Of a DNA stretch of 64,000 bases, positions 27,701 through 39,700 are shown piece after piece (position 1 is the first letter of the stretch; every line of letters starts with the position of its first letter). The stretch spans positions 265,501-329,500 of the forward strand of contig JAVTVX010000026.1 of NCBI GenBank assembly GCA_033439265.1, read 5' to 3'. The notes beneath the pieces were generated by a model. The model was not told the DNA's origin, ran no database searches, and was given only the letters and a program-made list of their open reading frames with translations. The DNA is from Dillenia suffruticosa (lineage: Eukaryota; Streptophyta; Magnoliopsida; Dilleniales; Dilleniaceae). Position numbers and translations under genes: made by a program.

Positions 27701-30700
27701 GGAAAACCGGGTTTGATACTATATGAATTGCCGATTGATTATCGCAATGAAGATGAATAGGGGTTGGGATGAAAAATCCAAGTTCTTCAATAAGAGCCTT
27801 CAATCAAACTATTTCGCTTGTTGCGGCCGTCATAACTCTATATTCTGTCTCAGCACTTGACCTTGAAACTACATGTTTTTTGCTCTTCCATGCTATTAGG
27901 TTTCCTCTAACAAATATGCAATACCCTGTGGTAGATCGCCTATCTTCCGAGCCTCCAGCCCAATCCGCATCACAATAACCCATGATTTCTGAGCTGTCGT
28001 TTTCCTTCCTCCAAATTCCCATGCCTGGAGTGCCTTTTAGGTAATGGAGAATCCTTTCCGCAGCTCGCCAATGCTTTTTTTTGGGCTTGTGCATGTGTTG
28101 GCTTACTTGACTCACGACGAATGAGATATCTGGTCTAGTTAGGGTAAGATAGATCAATCTCCCTATAAGCCTTTGATATCTTTGCTCATCCTCATACTCT
28201 TCATCATCATCCTTGAGACCGTAAGAAGAGCTTATGGGACTACATGCGGGCTTAGCACCTAACTTCCCTGTTTCCTGTAAAAGATCCAGCACATACTTTC
28301 TTTGTGATAAAACAAGCACATTCGGACAATAGGTAAATTCTATCCCTAAGAAATACTTTAGTTTCCCTAAGTTTTTAATGTCAAATTTAGTTTGAAGAAA
28401 TTTCCTAACTTGGTTAATTAAATTTAAATCATTTCCAGTTATGATTATGTCATCTATATAAACTAACACTACTATAATTTTTCCATTTTGATTTTTAACA
28501 AAGAAAGATGTATCACTATTGCATTTCCTAAAATCATGATTAAGAAGAGTAGTGCTAAGTTTTGCGAACCAAGCTCTCGGAGATTGTTTGAGGCCGTAGA
28601 TTGCTTTCTTTAGTTTGTAAACTTCATTGCTATGATGAGCAAACCCCGGAAGAATTTCCATATATACTTCTTCTAGGTCCCCTTGGAGAAATGCGTTTGC
28701 TACATCCATTTGAAACATTGACCAAAAGTGATTAATTGCAAGAGAAAATTAGACCCGAATTGTGTTCATCTTGGCCACCGGTGCATAAGTCTCTTTGTAA
28801 TCTACTCCATATGCTTGAGTGAAGCCCTTTGCCACTAATCTTGCCTTGTATTTATCAATACTCCCATCACTCTTATGTTTGATCTTATAGACTCATTTGC
28901 ATCCCACAGCCCTTTTTCCTTTTGGAAGCAGAGATATTTCCCATGTCTCATTCTTAGCCAAGGCATCTAGCTCATTCTTCATGGCTTGGACCCATTGAGG
29001 ATGATTTTTGGCTTCTTCAAACATTCTAGGCTCTTGATGTTGGTCTATATTTCTTATGAAGGCTTGGTGGCTCAAGGAAACATGTGAGGTGGTATAATAA
29101 TCACAAATTGGGTATCTTCGACTCATCCATTCCGATTGAGGAAGTCTAAGTCTAGTTGATCTTCGAAGAGAAGGAGAATCATTTTGTTCTTCTTGCCCGT
29201 GTTCCAAGTTGGCTCCCCCTTCCTCTTGGCCTATTTCATGATCCGTACGAGAAGAGGCCAATTCTTCTTGGGATGAATGATCATCTTCCCTTTGAATTGG
29301 TTCGTCTTCATTTATTTGAGGCAAATCTTTGATGGTAGAAAGTACTACATTCCAATGATCTTGGTCACCTTTCTCCCTTGAGTGTTCTAGATTCTTCATT
29401 TCTGTAAAATAGGATTCATTTTCCACAAATATCACATTTTTAGATGTGTATAGTTTGTTAGTCAAAGGATCATAGCATTTATATCCTTTCTCAAATGTGG
29501 AATAGCCTAAAAATACATATTTTCTTCCTTTTTCATCTAGTTTATTTCAAAAATGTGTTAGAACATGTACATAACAAGAGCATCCAAAAACCTTTAAATG
29601 AGAAATATTAGGTTTCCTATTAAGAAGAAGCTCTAAGGGGGACTTTCCTCCTAGGATATTTGAGGGCATAAGGTTTATAAGGTGAGCTGCTGTTTTTATG
29701 GCTTCACTCCAATATTCCTTAGGGACATTTGAATGGAACATCATGGCCCTAGCCGTTTCTAGTAAGTGTCTATTTTTTCTTTCGGCAACTCGATTTTGTT
29801 GTGAACGTATATACACATGATTTTTTATGGATGATTCCTTTCTCCTCTAAGAAATTCTCAAATGCATGACTAGTGTATTCTCCTCCATGATCTGATCTAA
29901 GAATTTTGATGTTGGCATCGAATTGCCTAATTACATATCTATAATAACTCTTGAGTGCCTCAAAAACTTCAGATTTGATCATCAAAAGGTATACCTAAGT
30001 GTATCTAGTCTTATGATCAATGAATGTCACAAAATATTTAAAACCATTATGGGAAACTATGGGAGAAGTCCACACATCAAAATGAATGAGCTCAAAAGCA
30101 TTTTTATATATTGTGTTTGAAATTGGATAGTACATCTTAGTTTGTTTTCCACGAACACAAACTTTGCAATGCCTATCTTCTATCTCTATGTTTGGAAATA
30201 GGCGTTTAAGAGCTAAGTCACCCAGATGACTTAAACGAGCATGCCATATGGAAGGATCTTGACTCTGGACAGCAACAGCGTGATTTTCTCCATCCAAGTA
30301 ATATAGGTTGTTCTTTCTAGACCCCTTGCCAATCAAGAGATTCGACTTGAGATACTGAAATACAATTTGGTTAGGATCAAAAGTGGCTTTGCATTCTCGT
30401 TCTTTAGTTATTTTGCAAATGGACATGAGGTTGGAGTTAAACTTTGGCACATATAGTGCTTTAGTTTTCTTGCCAAGAAGTTCAACTTCACCTAAGTAAT
30501 CAACTCTCAATTTTTGACTATTGACAACTTTGACAATCTTATGGTCTGAAAGAGGAATAAGTTTCTTAATTTTGTTTCTATCTTTAACCATATGATTGTC
30601 ACAACCGGAATCAATAAGCCATTTATCAAAATGAGAAGAGTTTAGATCATTACCAGAATGTGAAGCCATCTGATCGATGAGCCTTTTCATTTCTTTATGC

Positions 30701-33700
30701 ATTTCCTCCATCTTAGATTCAAGGGCAGCCACTTGAGAGACTTGTTGAGCGTGTGCAGGTGAATCTACCTCCCTTTTATTGTTCTTTGGTCTTAAGTGTG
30801 GATAAAGAAACCAGCACTTTTCCCTTTTGTGGCCTTGTTTTTGCAGTTGGTGCACACATCCTTTTTCTTGAAGTTCTGACTTTGTTGGCCATATGCTGTT
30901 CCTGGACAGATTTGAAGGCTTGGGCTTCGGATTTCAGCTTGTTGGATTCTTCTAGCCTCATGCTTGTTTCGGCCCTTTGAATCATAAATTGGACTTCTTG
31001 GAATGAAAGAAATATCTTCATTCTAAGAATTTCTTGGCGAATTGAAGCATATTCTTCTCCAAGGCCCATAAGAAGACCAAAAGTCATATCTTCATCATTT
31101 CTTTGAAGAAGAGTTTTGAGATTGGAGGTAGGAGGCCTTAGAAGATTGAACTCATTCCATAGATCCCTATATTCCCCAAAGTATTCGCGTAGGAATTTAC
31201 CTCCTTTTTGGATCTTAGAGATCTTCTCTTTCAACTCAAAAATTCTACCAGTGTTTGTTTCTTGGCCATATAGAGCATGCATTTGATCTCACAAGATCTT
31301 TGCATTTGGAATGCGAGTGACCATTGCTTTGTGGGTCTTGTCAAGAGACATTTGTAGAAGTACCACCACTTGATCATCTCTTTTCTTCCATGCTTTGAAT
31401 GATGGATCAGTATCATCAAGAGGATCTTCAAATATGTGATTTTCAAGATTGAAGAAGTTTAAAGATCTCTTGATGGTATCTTGCCAAGCATTGTAATTTG
31501 ATGAATCCAAAAGAATGAAAGTGAACATGGAAGTGCTAATTTGTGGTGGTGGATCACCAAGGATGGAGGAAGAAGGAATTGAAGCCTGCTCTGATACCAT
31601 GTTGAAGATTTAAAGTAGCAAGCAATGAGTAAGGAATGAAAACTTCAAGAGTTTTATTGATCTTTCAAGGAAAATGTACAAAAATTGAAGACATTTTTTC
31701 ATGCCTTCAAAGAACAACTAGAGCCTCCTTAAATAGAGAAAGAGGGAAGAAAGCTAAAAAGAGAGATAAAGAGGGAAAACCGAGCTAGCCGTTGGGACAG
31801 CTCCAACGGCTGTTTAAAAGAGCAGTTGGGGCCCCCTTTTGGGCCCCTTTGAGAGAGGCAAACCTGGGCCCTAAAGGGCCCGGCAGATGCATACAGAAAG
31901 GGCTTATTTAGGGCCTGATTTGGGTCCCTAAATGGGCTGGAAGGACTGAACAAAGACAGGAAAAAACTGTCCTTATGAAATCTTACAAATGGGATTCCAA
32001 ATTTATCTTCATTTCAACACTTTCCGACCCTTCTACAAATATTCTAGACTAAAATCTTTATAATCTTCGAGGCATGAGCAGGTAGAGAAATATAATAATA
32101 ATTGTATCCTACAAAAGAGAAGTTTCAATAGTTGAGTCCGGAATGGCATTCTTCTCTTTCCAAATATACCATAGAAAGGCCAAAAGTGCACATTTCTACA
32201 ATATTCAAGCATATTTCTTCCTTCCAAAATCTCTAAAATTTGTAAGGAACAAATGAGTTAATCTTTTAGGGAAAACTCAATCATTATCACAGCAAAGTGG
32301 CAATTCTACATCTCCCTCGCAATAATACATTTGGGGATAGTTTTATAAGATCTCTTATTTTGAAGATGATCATTTGTGTTAATTTTATTAAACATCATAC
32401 ACCAAATAAAAGTGTTAACCTTGGTAGAAACCTTCATGTTCTAAATAAAATTAATTGGAAGGAAGGATTTTTAAGAAAACTGGCTACATGTAAAAATTCT
32501 CGAATAATCAGGACTCTGAAACCTAGTGCCATCTTATTGTCACGAATTTTTGAAGATCATTATCCTGAATGAGAGAAATTAAAAAGGAAAACTCATCTGC
32601 TTCTCTATCATTAAGTTCTTACAAATGAAAGTCCCAAGAAGACAAATATCCCTCCCAATTATAAAATTTTCTTATAGGAGCAGCATAAAGAGTGGATAAC
32701 CTATAAAGGCGAGAAAAAGAAATGGACAATGTCGAATGCCAGATCCTCCCAAAACAGCACATATGAACCATCATCAATCTTAAAGGACATCAGAGGAAAA
32801 AAAGTATTATATAAATAAGAAATGAACTTTCAAAAACAACAATAAGAAACTCTAACTCCAACGTTAGTATCTCATCCGTTCTGACACAGACTATCCAAAA
32901 TGAGAAATGGATTTCCAAATACAGCAATAAGAAACTCTCACTCCAACATTGACATCCCATCCATTTTGATGAAGACCATACAAATGAGAAATGAATTTTC
33001 AAAACTACTTGCTTACCAAAAAGATATTTTTAGATACCACATTACCAAGACCCAACTCACCCTCAAATTTAGGTTTACATACCAAAGCCTCACTAACCAA
33101 ATGTTCTTTTTAATCCATCACACTACCGGACCAAAGAAAGTCTCTTATTGGCCTTTCAACCTTATTCACTACCATAACTGGAATCCTCAAAAGGAAGAGA
33201 AAACATAAGGGAATACTAAACAAACAAGCAATAACAATGATACATCCACTCTTATAAGAAATGCTCAACTATGGCAGAAGGCATGATAATTGGTTGGTTT
33301 CAAAATCAGATTAAAAAAATGTCCATGACAGGAGCAACTAATTTTTGGATAATGTGATGGAGGCTTAGGGGAAAAATGAAAGAGAAGGGCGAGAAGTTAT
33401 TTGAATATATGAACCTTCACAATGATTATTAATAGGGAGCCAAAATGGTCTTCAACTTCTCATCTAAGACAGGGTAATCCTCTTGCTAATTTTCTTTTCA
33501 TTATTGTAGTTGACCATTTGAGAACAACTATACAGAGGAACCAAGTCTCATATTCTCCATGGTCTTGAGATAGATGGTAATGACTTTTTCTTTCTCACCT
33601 TCAGTTTTCCATTGAGACAATTCTTTTCCTCACAAAGAATAGGGATGATATTCCTAACATGAATACCATGCTCAAAACTAAGATGGCTAAAAGCCATTTT

Positions 33701-36700
33701 CCAAGTATAGATGTGCAGAATGTTGTTCTTGTTTACTTAGCTACCTTAAGGAGAAAGAAGGGACTAATTGATCTCTTATCTTAGGCTACCTTTGAGAGGA
33801 AGTCCTAGGAGTCTTTCATTTTGGGACCCGATTGCATATAGAATTGGTAAAAGGTTAGACGGGCAGAAAGGGGCTTTTCTTTCCTTACAAGGGCATATTA
33901 CCTATTCATGCTTGTCTCTTTAGCATCCATCAATGTCCTTGTTTAAGATTCCTATAAAAGTAGCATGTAGGATCAAGAGATTGGCATGAGATTTTATTTA
34001 GTTGGAGAGTGCTAGCAACTATTGTATGATACTGAGTGTTGGACTATTAAATATCAACAAAAACAAAATATGGTTGTTGCAAAAATGAGAATGCATAGGT
34101 GGATGTGTGCAAAACTAGAAGAGATAAAATTAGAAATGAAAATATTTGTAATAAGTTGGGAGTTAGTTCAATTGTGGATAAGATGCAAGAGTGTCATCTG
34201 AAGTGGTTCAAGTATGTGCAAAAAAGACCCAAAAATACACCGGTTAACAGAACTGAGAACTGAAATATAGGAGATCTAGTAAAATATAGAGGTAGACTAC
34301 AGAAAACTTGGATGCAAGTTATCCGTAAAGACATAATAGTTAAGGATTTAGACGAAAAATGGTCTTAGATAGGAGTGAATGGCGTAAAAGAATCCGCATA
34401 AATTAAACCAATATATTTTATATATTTATCTATTTATTTTTTATTTTTTTATTTTTTTATTTTTATTTTTATTTTTATTTCTCTATCTTTTTCAAATTTG
34501 TCTTTCAAATAGTCAACCTCAAATATTGGAATTAAGATTCAGTTTTTTTTATTGTTATTGTTGTTATTGTTGTTGTTGTAGTAGAGTGCTAGCAACGATA
34601 GATCATCGTAAAGTTCGGAGAGGGTATCTAGGTGTGGGTAATTAGGTTTACACAAACATGTGAATCAGAAAGTGGCTTGGGAGGTTCCCTGTAAAACCAA
34701 ATTCTCATCAAAAGCAAGTATAATCCTAGTCTGAATGGGTGGGATGCCAAGGTTGGAAGGAGACCACCTCATTATAATTTGTGGAATTGCTTTTTCACCT
34801 CTCAATCAATTATTTCCCTTCAGCATGCCCCAATGTTAGAACTTTAGTTTCTTTATAGATGTCAAAGATAGGGAATTTATACGGCTCTTTTCCTAGCAAC
34901 TTTCTTATAAGGATGAACAGCCCACTTCATTGCAAAATGCAGAACATATCTTGTGTCCTGTGGAAATGCTTTTCCAATCGATCCTTTGTCTCCCAAATAT
35001 TCCATTTAAAAAAATATCTGGAAAAGCAATGGTTCCTTCAAACATTAGCACTGTTACAATGTACAAATAATTAAATACCTTGCTCCATGAACAAAAACTT
35101 TTAGAGTAAATGCTTATAAGTATCGGAGGAGTTCCTCATGAGTACAATCATATCAGACTCATTTAACCCCAATTGGTATTCCATGTTGAGGTACTATCCT
35201 ATAAAATGTCACAAGTCCACATGTGAGAGTAAGTGTTAAGAAGCAAAATGGATAACTCCTCATTCCACGGAGTAGTTGGTTTATTTAACAAAGGCTTTCA
35301 CATGGTTCATGGTGCTTAAATAAATCAATGGTAATACTATAGTAACAAAGGTTCTCTAGACTGAGATTGGGAGGTGATAAGCTTTATGTCTCCCAGCTTT
35401 AGTTTGCCGATGATACTATTTTCTTTCTAAAAGAGGATAATGAGGGTTTTAGGGATATAATAACTTTGCATGGTATCTCAGAGAAAATCTATGGGCCGAA
35501 GATTAACAGATCTATGAGTGAGATTCTTGGCATCAATAATGTCTAGAGATATTTTAGATCATCTTGTGGGATTATGAAACATGTAAGAGGAGTGGCCTAT
35601 ATCTGATTTAGGGGTTCCTTTGGGGGTAATCCCAAGGGTCTTCAATTTTGGTATCCTATAATGGATAGAATTCACAAAAGACTAGATGGGTCGAACGAAA
35701 GATGGGTCGAACAGACTTTTTTTTACTCTAGAAGGGCATATCACTTTTATCATTGCATGTTTGTCCAATGTTCCCTTATGCTTTCTAACCCTTTTCAAGA
35801 TTTGTGTTAGGGTAGCAGCTAAGATAGAGAAGTTTATGAAATTTTCTTTGGTCGGGTAGTAGATTGGCCAAGAGAGGGCCTTTGAGAGTTGGGATCAGGT
35901 TCCAAAACTTGTGTGAGGGTGGTTTGAGTCTTGGTAGTGTAATATACAAGCACATTGCTTCAAGTGCTTTGAAGATTTCACTTAAAATTCAATTCCTTAT
36001 AACATAACAGATTTATGAGTGAGATTCTTGGCATCAACAATGTGTCTAGAGACATTTTAGATCATCTTGTGGGATTATGAAACATGCAAGAGAAGTGGCC
36101 TATATCTGATTTAGGGATTCCTTTACGAGTAATCCCAAGGGTCCTCAATTTTGGGATCCTATTATGGATAGAATTCACAAAAGACTAGATGGCTTGAACG
36201 GACTTTTTTTTACTCTAGAAGGGCATATCACCCTTATCATTGCATGTTTGTCCAATGTTCCCTTATATTTTCTTTCCCTTTTCAAGATTTGTGATAAGGT
36301 AGCAGAGATAGAAAAGTTTATGAGATTTTCTTTTGTTGCGTGGTAGATTGGCCAAGAGAGAGCCTTTGAGAGTTGGGATCAGGTTCCAAAACTTGTGTGA
36401 GGGTGGTTTGAGTCTTGGTAATGTAATATACAAGAACATTGCTTCAGGTGGCTCTGAAGATTTCACTTAAAATTCAATGCCTTATAACATAATGTTATAA
36501 AGAGAAAGTATGGTCTCTGATAGAAAGGATGGGATGCCAATGCCAGAGAGCAGCTTTCTTATTGCAGTCCTTAGAAATTTATCTATGATCTGTATCATTC
36601 TTTTCTTCCATTTGTCTCTTTTAAAATGGGTGATGGTTCTCGGGTCATCAGATAGGGATTCACCTTTGTCCACTCCTTTCCCTTATCTTAGATTATCTCG

Positions 36701-39700
36701 GCTTCATTTTGCTCTTATCAAACATTTTTACAATTGAGAGAGTCATTCGATCTTTTGGGATTTTTATTTTTTAAGAAATCTTAATGATAGAAAGCAGTGG
36801 AGTTTCAAAGAAATGAACCTTCCCACCATGTTCTGAATACTAGGTTTTGAAATCTTGCAAATTTAGGTGCCTTTTCTTGCAAATTTTGTTTCATCATCCT
36901 ATTAGTTTTCCCCAGCAATCTCAAAGATTCCTACCAAAGTCAAGACTTTTATTTGGTCCATGGTACTTAATAAGATTAATATGAATGATTTGCTTCAAAA
37001 GAGGAGACTTTGTAAAACAATCCTCATGATCTGTCTCATGTATTACAATTGCTCGGCAAGTAGAGATCACTTATTTCCGCATTGTTCTATGGCAAGGAAA
37101 ATATGGAACTGCCTGTTGTTTGTCGCAATGCATGTGGAAGCCCTAGGAACCTTCCTAATTTGTTTCTCATAAAATTTAGGGGGTTTTGGAGAAAATATGG
37201 ATGCATGGCTTTGGAAATGTGTACTCCTAACTATTCGTTGGTGTATTTGGAGAGAACAAAATGCAAGAATTTTCAGAAATCAGACTAGGGATAAATTATC
37301 TCTTATACTTCTTTGTGTTGCTCACGCATCTAGAGTCTTTAATGAGTATAATTTAGAAGGTTCGAAAAACGATTGGAGAGTACCTTTGCATTAATTTTCA
37401 GTTTTCTTTTTGTAATTTTTTATCCTTAGAATATCCTATCCTTCGGGATTCTTCTACATTCATTTTACCTTGAATATATATTGTTGAGAAAATTATTATC
37501 TTCTTAGTTTTGATGATAACAAAAATCTCTCATGTGGTTCTAATCAATTTATTTTGTGTGCAGAATTTTTTATTCAACATAAAAGTGATAGAATCAGTTA
37601 TAGAATCGATCATAGAAGTAAAACTTATTTGGTCATAGAACTAAGAGTTTATGATATCTGTTGAAAACCTAGCCAACAAAGTAAGTGTAGTTTGGGTACT
37701 ACACTTAACCTATAATTAATCCTAAATGTATACAAAAATACCCCAACATGAGAACAATTCATATTCCACCACTTAAAAATTTTTCTAAGTAAAAACGTGA
37801 TCATTTGACCATGTTGGACTTTCATATCTTCTTATATGCTGAAGTACTTTCAATACCAAAAATTATGTTTGAAAGAGGATATATGAAACTTCAAATTCAA
37901 ATAATTACAATACAATTACCTCGTTGGAATGGTGGAGAAAATTCAGCTAGAAGTTGTTTGGTCACTCATTTTACATAGTAGAAATTCTCGACAGAATATG
38001 GTTTTCAGTGGGTATTTGGATCTCGATATCTTCATCACAGGTTAAAGACTTATGAGTTTATTTATTCAACATTATATTACTACAGTTGGACAATAAATAT
38101 GTGTTGTTATAGCACAATTTCATCAAGATTTTGATAGAGAAATAAATAGGCAAAGTCAGCAAGTTATGCTGGAAAGTTCTAAGCCAGAACAGAATCTCTG
38201 GACTGATTTCAAATTTTTTGGAGGAGCTATCATATAGATATAATCTAATCAGCTTTTGAATATATTGAAAGATGTTTAAGCTTCAAATAAAAAATATTTA
38301 CTGCCGGTAAACATCATTATTCAAGAAGGATTTGAAGCCTATTTTTCAGGATGGTTAAAGGGGTTGTTAGTGGTAACTCTGTGATTTATTTTCTGCAGGA
38401 TTTTGAATTTCGAATGGGCAGATTTTACAGCATAAAAAAAAGAAGGGGTACATTTTCAATAGCAACTTTTAGAGAGAATAGAAAAATGAAATTCCTGAAT
38501 CAAGATCAACAAAATCTCTGAATTCTGAGCAACAAATTCTGCATTCTGAACACAAAAATCCTGCTGCTATATTTCTAATTTCTGCCTCTATATTCATTTG
38601 TTTAAGCATTGTTTAAGTTGTAAAAAGGTGTTGAGTGAGTGAATTATTATATGAGCTATCTTCCATTGTTGAACAAAAGATTCTTCATGGTATGAAGATT
38701 AGAAGTCAACAAGTGGAGTGTATGTTGTTGATTCGACTATAGAGGAAACTAACTAGTGGCTAGACCCCGGCTTGCTTGGCAGGAAGAATGGATGTAGGCA
38801 CAAGGCCGAACCACTATAAAAACAGATTTGTCTTCTTACTCTTGCCTCTAATTATTGTATTAGATTGATCATAGGTTTAATTATTGAATTTAGGTGGAGT
38901 TAGATTTTTGAAAAGCTAAGTTTAAGACAACCAATTCAACCCCCCTTCTTGGTTGTCTTTGGGACCAACATATATTTGCTATCAAAAAGGAAAAAAAGAA
39001 AGAAAGAAAGAGAACTTTCAAAGCTCTTTATCCTCATATTTGTGCACATGCGCTACAAGCATAGTGAAACTCAAGGTCACATGTTTCACTTTGCATGGTA
39101 ATAGACGGGATATAGAATTGCATCTTTGCCATTTCTCAGTGTGCTTGATTTGCTCTTGACAAAGTATAGAAGTTCCGGAGGAAGGAAGGATTCTTCTATG
39201 TTGTAGAAATTGGATAAGTATTTTAATGGCTCTTTCTTGGTGTGATTGGATAGAGCAAAATTCAAGGATGTTCAAAAATCAGACATGGATCTCTTTCTCT
39301 CTCTCTCTGTCCTATGAGATAGAATCATTTCTACGCATCCCTTTGGGCTATCTACTGGAAGCCTCAAAGACTTTGATTTAAAGGGTCTGCAAACAGAGAG
39401 AAAAAAAGCATTCTATGTTTGGATTTTGGGTTATAGGATTTCTCATCATTTTAGACTTCTTCCTGTAATTCTCCTATCATTAATAAATTTTATTTTGTAC
39501 CCAAAAAGAATAAGAAAATGAATTCAATCAATGCTCATGATGCAATTTGATATTGCACAAAAAGTTTATGGCTAATTTGTGATTTGGTCTCAAGTAAAAC
39601 TATTATTATACTCATCAAAACACCACTTTTACAACATTAACCGTGAGTAATCAAGTTAACAAAAGTTAAATTTCAAGAAACTACCATCTTTCATTGGCCA

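Larger units (their letters stand above)
27020..32019 (-). mobile_element. Ty1/copia element, full length (5.0 kb), broken, CTTTC TSD
   Basis: Bounded by LTRs 27020-27500 and 31600-32019 and by a perfect 5-bp target duplication CTTTC (27015-27019, 32020-32024). In transcription order on the minus strand: 5' LTR, initiator-Met primer site TGGTATCAGAGC at 31588-31599, gag (about 30780-31600), GAG-pre-integrase and integrase (about 29550-30600), reverse transcriptase with YIDD (27804-28718 and upstream), RNase H ending near 27520, and polypurine tract (27501-27515). The order gag-int-RT-RNaseH is that of copia. The coding part is interrupted at roughly six to eight places, so it is not functional as it stands. 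LTR divergence of about 3% makes it the youngest large insertion here. Confidence 0.93.
26886..33290 (-). mobile_element. L1-type LINE 3' part, split by a copia element
   Basis: Sequence at 26886-27019 matches the 3' ends of the minus-strand L1 copies near 15830 and 49070 (for example CTAATGCACAAGTGC against CTAATGCACAATTGC). It resumes at 32020 with the same family sequence (ATCTTCGAGGCATGAGC at 32057, against the copy near 49220). The copia element 27020-32019 has inserted between, duplicating CTTTC. The L1 part is about 1.4 kb, truncated, with many stops. Confidence 0.7.
35101..39004 (+). mobile_element. L1-type LINE with internal tandem duplication and a solo LTR in its tail
   Basis: From about 35361 the plus strand reads [17 protein letters not shown] (RT palm, catalytic aspartates kept), then [10 protein letters not shown], then after a 0.5-kb duplication [15 protein letters not shown]. 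The zinc-binding [17 protein letters not shown] (near 37060) and [14 protein letters not shown] (near 37240) follow. The tail TTGAATATATTTGC...A-rich is split by a solo LTR (37482-38970) and ends at an A/G-rich run near 39004. The start between 35101 and 35360 is uncertain. Several stops and frameshifts. Confidence 0.72.

Noticed and set aside
27804-28718. A 304-codon reverse transcriptase frame as a domesticated host gene
   Set aside because: It sits within a complete LTR-bounded copia element that has target duplications and several other interruptions.
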